Origin: an uncultured delta proteobacterium
Lineage (GTDB): Bacteria > Myxococcota_A > UBA9160 > JAFDET01
Reading direction: 5' to 3'
Assembly: GCA_947260035.1 (NCBI GenBank)
Contig: CAMYOO010000017.1
Location: 1 to 37,091, forward strand
DNA: 37,091 nucleotides
Shown here: one piece after another, positions 33,633-37,091 of the stretch
Layout: each line of letters opens with the position of its first letter
How positions within the stretch are numbered: the stretch's first letter is position 1
Made by a program: the position numbers and the translations under genes
The notes under the pieces: model-generated
Database searches by the model: none
What the model saw: only the letters and a program-made list of their open reading frames with translations
What the model was told of the DNA's origin: nothing

Positions 33633-34136
33633 ATGCTTTCACGAAGAACGTTCCTGGTCGGCGCCGCCGGCGCACTCCTGGTCCCCTGGCGCAGCGCCGT
33701 CGCCGCCGCGCTGCCTGCGGCGACGCTCAGCAACCTGGAGTCGAGCACCTTCGTCTACATCTCACCGCTCCAGTCCGACGGAAGCGAGAGCCGGTGCCAC
33801 GGCGAGGTCTGGTTCGGCTGGCTCGACGGCAAGGCCGTCATCACCACCAGCACCAAGACCTGGAAGGCCCGGGCCATGACCGGCGGCCTGGACCGGGCGC
33901 GCATCTGGGTCGGTGACTACGGTCGCTGGAAGAAGCTGGGGATGGCCGGCGACGCCTTCCGCAAAGGCCCGCATTTCGACGCCCGCGCCGCGAAGATCGA
34001 CGACCCGGCGGTGCTCGAGGGCCTGATGCAGACCTTCAACAAGAAGTACCCGGACGAGATCGGCAAGTGGGAGCCGAAGATGCGCAAGGGCTTCGAGACC
34101 GGCGAGCGCATCCTGATCGGCTACTCGCCCGTCTGA
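33633..34136 (+). CDS. Tat-signal protein, possibly split-barrel flavin/PPOX-like
   Basis: ATG 33633 follows the cysH stop without a gap. The N-terminus MLSRRTFLVGAAGALLVP is a twin-arginine signal, so the 167-residue protein is probably exported folded. The mature part (TFVYISPLQSDGSESRCHG, ITTSTKTWKARAM, RARIWVGDYGRWKK) looks like pyridoxamine-phosphate-oxidase-like split-barrel proteins, which bind flavin or F420, but the match is modest. A link to sulfur assimilation is suggested only by position. Confidence 0.7.
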   Translation: MLSRRTFLVGAAGALLVPWRSAVAAALPAATLSNLESSTFVYISPLQSDGSESRCHGEVWFGWLDGKAVITTSTKTWKARAMTGGLDRARIWVGDYGRWKKLGMAGDAFRKGPHFDARAAKIDDPAVLEGLMQTFNKKYPDEIGKWEPKMRKGFETGERILIGYSPV

Positions 34137-34161
34137 GAAGACGCGCGTTGGCCGGGCCGGA

Positions 34162-34391
34162 TCAGGCCACGGCGCGCTCCATGGCGCGCACGTTACCGGA
34201 GGCGAAGGTCTCCAGCGCCAGCTCGAAGCGCAGCGCCGCGTGGACGCCGCCGGCGATGCGCAGGGGGCCGCCGCCGGGACGCCGCGCTGGTGGTGGGCCG
34301 CGCACAGGTTGGTCAGGTTCTCCTCCGCATCGGAGCCGCCCGCCGAGCCGAACACCACGTGGTGGGCGTGGAGGTTGCGGTACGAGGTGCA
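34162..34391 (-). pseudogene. HNH endonuclease 3' remnant
   Basis: Read on the minus strand, the frame starting at the junction gives CTSYRNLHAHHVVFGSAGG then DAEENLTNLCAAHHQRGV, the HNH endonuclease core with the HH and LCxxHH motif, followed after a one-base shift by GGGPLRIAGGVHAALRFELA and a stop at 34162. The gene lacks its 5' part, which is replaced at about 34391 by the truncated kinase. A one-nt loss after QRGV also breaks the frame. The remnant is therefore certainly non-functional as written. Confidence 0.8.
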
Positions 34392-36077
34392 TCGAAGCCG
34401 TCCATCACCGGCATGATCAGGTCGAGGAAGATCAGCGCCGGCGGCTGCTCGGCCACCCTCTCGAGCGCCACTCGGCCGTTCTCGGCCTCACTCACTTGCC
34501 AGCTCTCGTTCTCGAGGGCGCGGCGCAGCATCTCCCGGGCCTCGGACTGGTCGTCCACGACCAGTGCGCGCCGCTCGGCGCTGTCGGGCGCGTAGCGGTC
34601 CAACATCTGCACGAGCTTCGCGCGTTGCACGGGCTTGCTCAGGAACTCGGCGGCACCGAGCGCATAGCCCAGCGAGCGGTCGTCGGTCATCGTGACCATG
34701 ATGACGGGGATGTCGTGCGTCGCGGGGTCGGCCTTCAGCTCTCGCAGCACCTCCCAGCCGTCCATGCCGGGCATCGCCACGTCGAGCGTGATCGCCACCG
34801 GGTGCAGCGATCGGGCCAAGCGCAGCGCCTCACGGCCATCGCTGGCGGTCGCCACGTGTAGGTTGGCCTCCTGGAGCGTTCGCTCGAGCAGGTCGAGGGC
34901 GTTCGGGTCATCGTCGATCACGAGGACCGTGCGCGCTGCACCGGGGGCGGACTTCGTCGCCAGCGGCGCTTCCTCGACCCCACTCTGCTTGGGGGCGACC
35001 TCGCGCGGCAGCCGGATCGTGAAGGTCGCGCCCTCTCCCACGGTGCTCTTCAGAAGGATGTCACCGCCCATCATCCGGCAGAAGCGTCGGCTGATTGGCA
35101 GGCCGAGCCCGGTGCCCCCGTATTCCCGGTTCGTGCTGTCCTCGGCCTGCGAGAACTCGTCGAAGACGCGATCGAGCTTCTCTGGTGGTATCCCGATCCC
35201 GGAGTCCGAGACCGCCAGGCGCACCCAGTCCTCGCCGTTGGCGCGCTCGCTCTGGACCCGCAGCGCGATCTCCCCGTGGTGGGTGAACTTCGCGGCGTTG
35301 CTCAGCAAGTTGAAGAGCGCCTGACGCACCTTGGTGACGTTCGCCCGCATCCGCGAGAGTGACGGATCGACCTCGACACGCAGCCGGTTGCCGTTCCTCT
35401 TGACCAGCGCCTCGATGGTGGCCACCACGTCATCGACCATGTCACTGATCTCGAAGCTCTCGATGTAGAGGGTCATCTTGCCGCACGTCGTTGATGAGGG
35501 ACAGGAGATGCGTGCCGGCGCCGTGAATCTTCCGAAGGTCGCCGGCAACCGCCTCGTTGCCCTCGTCCTGAGCGTCCTCCAGAAGCATCTCGCTATAGCC
35601 GATGATGGCGTTCATCGGGGTGCGCAGCTCGTGGCTCATGTTGGCCAGGAACAGGCTCTTGGCGCGATTGGCGGACTCCGCAGCTTCTCTGGCCACCCCG
35701 ATCGCTTTCTCCGCTCGCTTCCGCTCGCTGATATCGCGAATGATTCCGCTGAAATGAACCTTGCCCTTCACGGTCCAGGTGGCGAGCGAAAGCTCGATCG
35801 GGAACTCGCTGCCATCGGCGCATAGAGCGGCGAGCTCGGCAGTCGTACCGATCACCCGGGTCTCGCCCGTAGCGGCCACCCGCGCGAGGCCCGCGTCGTG
35901 GGCGGCGTGAAAGCGCTCGGGAATCAGCCGCGTCAGCGGTTGTCCCAGGATGTCCTGGCTTGCGAAGCCGAAGATCCGCTCGGCGGCAGGATTCCAGGTG
36001 ACAATGCACCCCCGAGCGTCGGAGGTAACGATCGCGTCCGGCGAAGAGGCGATGACGGCTTCGAGCGACTGGTCCAC
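34392..36077 (-). pseudogene. Hybrid histidine kinase (PAS-HisKA-HATPase-REC-REC), truncated and frameshifted
   Basis: The 5' part (36077 to about 35479) encodes a PAS domain ([35 protein letters not shown]) and HisKA with the phosphorylated His in [18 protein letters not shown]. At about 35479 the frame changes: LINDV should continue LDLSKIEAGKMTLY, but only GKMTLY follows, so about 23 nt seem lost. The other frame then holds the ATPase domain (NLLSNAAKFTHHG, DSGIGIPPEKLDRVF, GGTGLGLPISRRF) and a receiver (VLVIDDDPNAL, DVAMPGMDGW). A second receiver stops after LIMPVMDGFD, at the HNH junction. GTG 36077 is the probable start; the same frame stays open upstream. Confidence 0.82.
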
Positions 36078-36462
36078 GAAAACTGTGTCGCAAAGGCGCG
36101 CTAAGGATGCAAGGCGTCGCTCGGTCTCACGACACCGGCCAGGCCTCGAGCCAGGCGTTTGCCACTTGGCTGGACGCCCCTACCGCTCGTCCAGCGGCAG
36201 CAAGTCCCCCGGCGGGAACCTCGTCAGGAATCGGAGCAGATGAGAGATTCAAGCCGCGCTTTTCACACCACCGCTCAGTCGTCTTCTGACAATTAGACTT
36301 CGAACGAGGCATGTCTTCTCTTTTCGACGGACCTCCTCTCCGCCCCCTATGCAAACCACAGACGCCAAGGCTCTCTAGGCGACAGCGATGACCGATCAAC
36401 GGCAACGCGAGCAGGCCGAGGAGGGTCAGAACGGCCGTCGATGGCTCGGCTGTATGTTGCCC
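36078..36462. other. Gene-poor stretch with one doubtful small ORF
   Basis: No recognisable gene lies here. A minus-strand frame at 36127-36312 (61 aa, starting MPRSKSNCQKTTERWCEK) is the only moderately sized candidate; it has low third-position G/C at first, and its nearest AGGAGG is 19 nt from the ATG, too far for a normal ribosome site. The kinase frame is also open for some distance upstream of 36077 (for example [14 protein letters not shown]), so the kinase N-terminus may extend into this region. The base composition is lower in GC than the rest of the window. Confidence 0.4.
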
Positions 36463-36747
36463 TCAAATCCGCGGAACTCGATTCGGAACAGGGGGGTTGG
36501 ACGTGCCGGCGCGGACCGAGTGGATGCCGGCGCGCAGGGAGATCGTCCGCCCGGAGGTTACGAACCGGGAGCTCGAACCGGTGACCACGGTGAACGAGTT
36601 CCCGGTGTTGGACTCGAAGGTGACCAGCGCGTTGGCCTGCGCCGAAGCTGCCGAGAGGAGGAGGCCGAGCCCGACCAGGGCGCTCCAGACGACGCGAAGT
36701 GCGGCAGCAGATCGGGGCGGCAAGAGGGCATCCCCCTGAGACGCCAC
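36463..36747 (-). CDS. Short secreted protein, possibly truncated at its C-terminus
   Basis: The 94-residue frame begins at GTG 36747 and has a signal peptide (VVWSALVGLGLLLSAASAQA) with a probable AxA cleavage site, followed by a short mature part rich in Ser, Thr and Val (FESNTGNSFTVVTGSSSR). Third-position G/C is high except in the last ten codons, where composition changes; this suggests a longer protein cut off by rearrangement near 36490. No family was recognised. Confidence 0.45.
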   Translation of the reverse strand: MASQGDALLPPRSAAALRVVWSALVGLGLLLSAASAQANALVTFESNTGNSFTVVTGSSSRFVTSGRTISLRAGIHSVRAGTSNPPVPNRVPRI

Positions 36748-36923
36748 GGCGTGGCGGCGGCTCTGCGGACCCCTTCCCGGGCTCCCCCGTCCTATCAGAG
36801 CGGACGATCCGCGTGGGGCTGGCTATAGCCCTCGGAGCCTGATCTCCCCCGGGGATCTGCACAGTCGGAGGTTCTCGCACCCCCAGTGCAGTAGCGAGAT
36901 CGAGATGTCCGCTCTCTCCATCA

Positions 36924-36943
36924 GCCCGCGGTACGCCGCGGGC
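36924..36943 (+). other. Perfect 8-bp hairpin with 4-nt loop in front of the last ORF
   Basis: GCCCGCGG-TACG-CCGCGGGC forms a strong stem 15 nt before ATG 36959. No T tract follows. It could shape the 5' leader of the next gene, or be chance in GC-rich DNA. Confidence 0.4.
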
Positions 36944-36958
36944 ATGGAGACAGTGAGC

Positions 36959-37091
36959 ATGAGCTACGAGGATCTGGACCCCGTGAGCGTCATCGAACGG
37001 GTGATCGAGAAGCGGCTGACGCAACTGCCGGCTGGTCAGGCCCAACGATGTTCAACTGTCATCCTCGGTCACCGTGCGATTCTGCTCGATC
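36959..37091 (+). CDS. Unknown protein, 3' partial at window edge
   Basis: A plus-strand frame starts at ATG 36959 behind GGAGA and is still open at the right edge: MSYEDLDPVSVIERVIEKR, then LTQLPAGQ. The visible 44 residues do not match any family known to me. An earlier in-frame ATG at 36905 is possible but precedes the strong hairpin. The second half has lower third-position G/C than the first, so reliability is limited. Confidence 0.4.
   Translation, partial: MSYEDLDPVSVIERVIEKRLTQLPAGQAQRCSTVILGHRAILLD

Overview
This 37 kb window is very GC-rich, almost fully coding DNA from a Gram-negative bacterium. Evidence for the cell type is the set of lipoproteins with lipobox cysteines, twin-arginine signals, a CDF exporter and an assimilatory sulfur reductase. 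The gene-family mix (SUF operon led by an Rrf2 regulator, LuxE/LuxC-type pair next to a class III aminotransferase, UPF0270 and DUF4332 small proteins, tandem DsbA-like protein) suggests a deltaproteobacterial lineage such as Myxococcota. That placement is inference only. Genes are packed in operons with many GTGA/ATGA start-stop overlaps. No rRNA, tRNA or CRISPR array was seen.

Layout. 1-3876 (+): a partial tandem DsbA-like protein, then a four-gene run (alpha/beta hydrolase, YheU-like, unknown helical protein, TPR lipoprotein). 3885-6790 (-): a membrane GGDEF protein and a Tat-exported flavin amine oxidase. 6910-14807 (+): two small proteins, a PrsW-like membrane protease, an S8 protease lipoprotein with a propeller-like C-terminus, a broken thiamine-diphosphate enzyme and two SDR enzymes. 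14904-23503 (-): a ten-gene block in the order rrf2-sufB-sufC-sufD-sufS-sufU-sufT-hydrolase-NDUFA9-like SDR-membrane protein. 23623-23976 (+): one small unknown gene. 23992-29194 (-): aminotransferase-LuxE-LuxC followed by a radical SAM protein. 29244-32008 (+): a CDF exporter, then an MFS transporter fused in frame to FolK. 32076-32771 (-): a small histidine-kinase-like protein. 32862-34136 (+): cysH and a Tat-signal protein. 34162-37091: a damaged region holding an HNH remnant joined to a truncated hybrid histidine kinase, a short secreted ORF and a partial ORF at the edge.

The strongest candidate for an undescribed system is aminotransferase-LuxE-LuxC (25615-29194). It has the carboxylate-activating and acyl-reducing halves of the luciferase aldehyde pathway but no luciferase in view, and the aminotransferase could turn the aldehyde into an amine. 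A second theme is a family of palindromes with core GGGACAGTCCC, or a diverged form of it, at three convergent gene ends (14816-14914, 23950-24018, 32010-32071). Their arms co-vary, and they supply the last codons of neighbouring proteins.

A third theme is small lesions. There is a perfect 30-bp in-frame duplication in a hydrolase, an internal deletion with frameshift in the thiamine-diphosphate enzyme, an apparent 23-nt deletion in the hybrid kinase, and an abrupt kinase/HNH junction. Either this copy carries real mutations or the assembly has errors; the sequence alone cannot decide.
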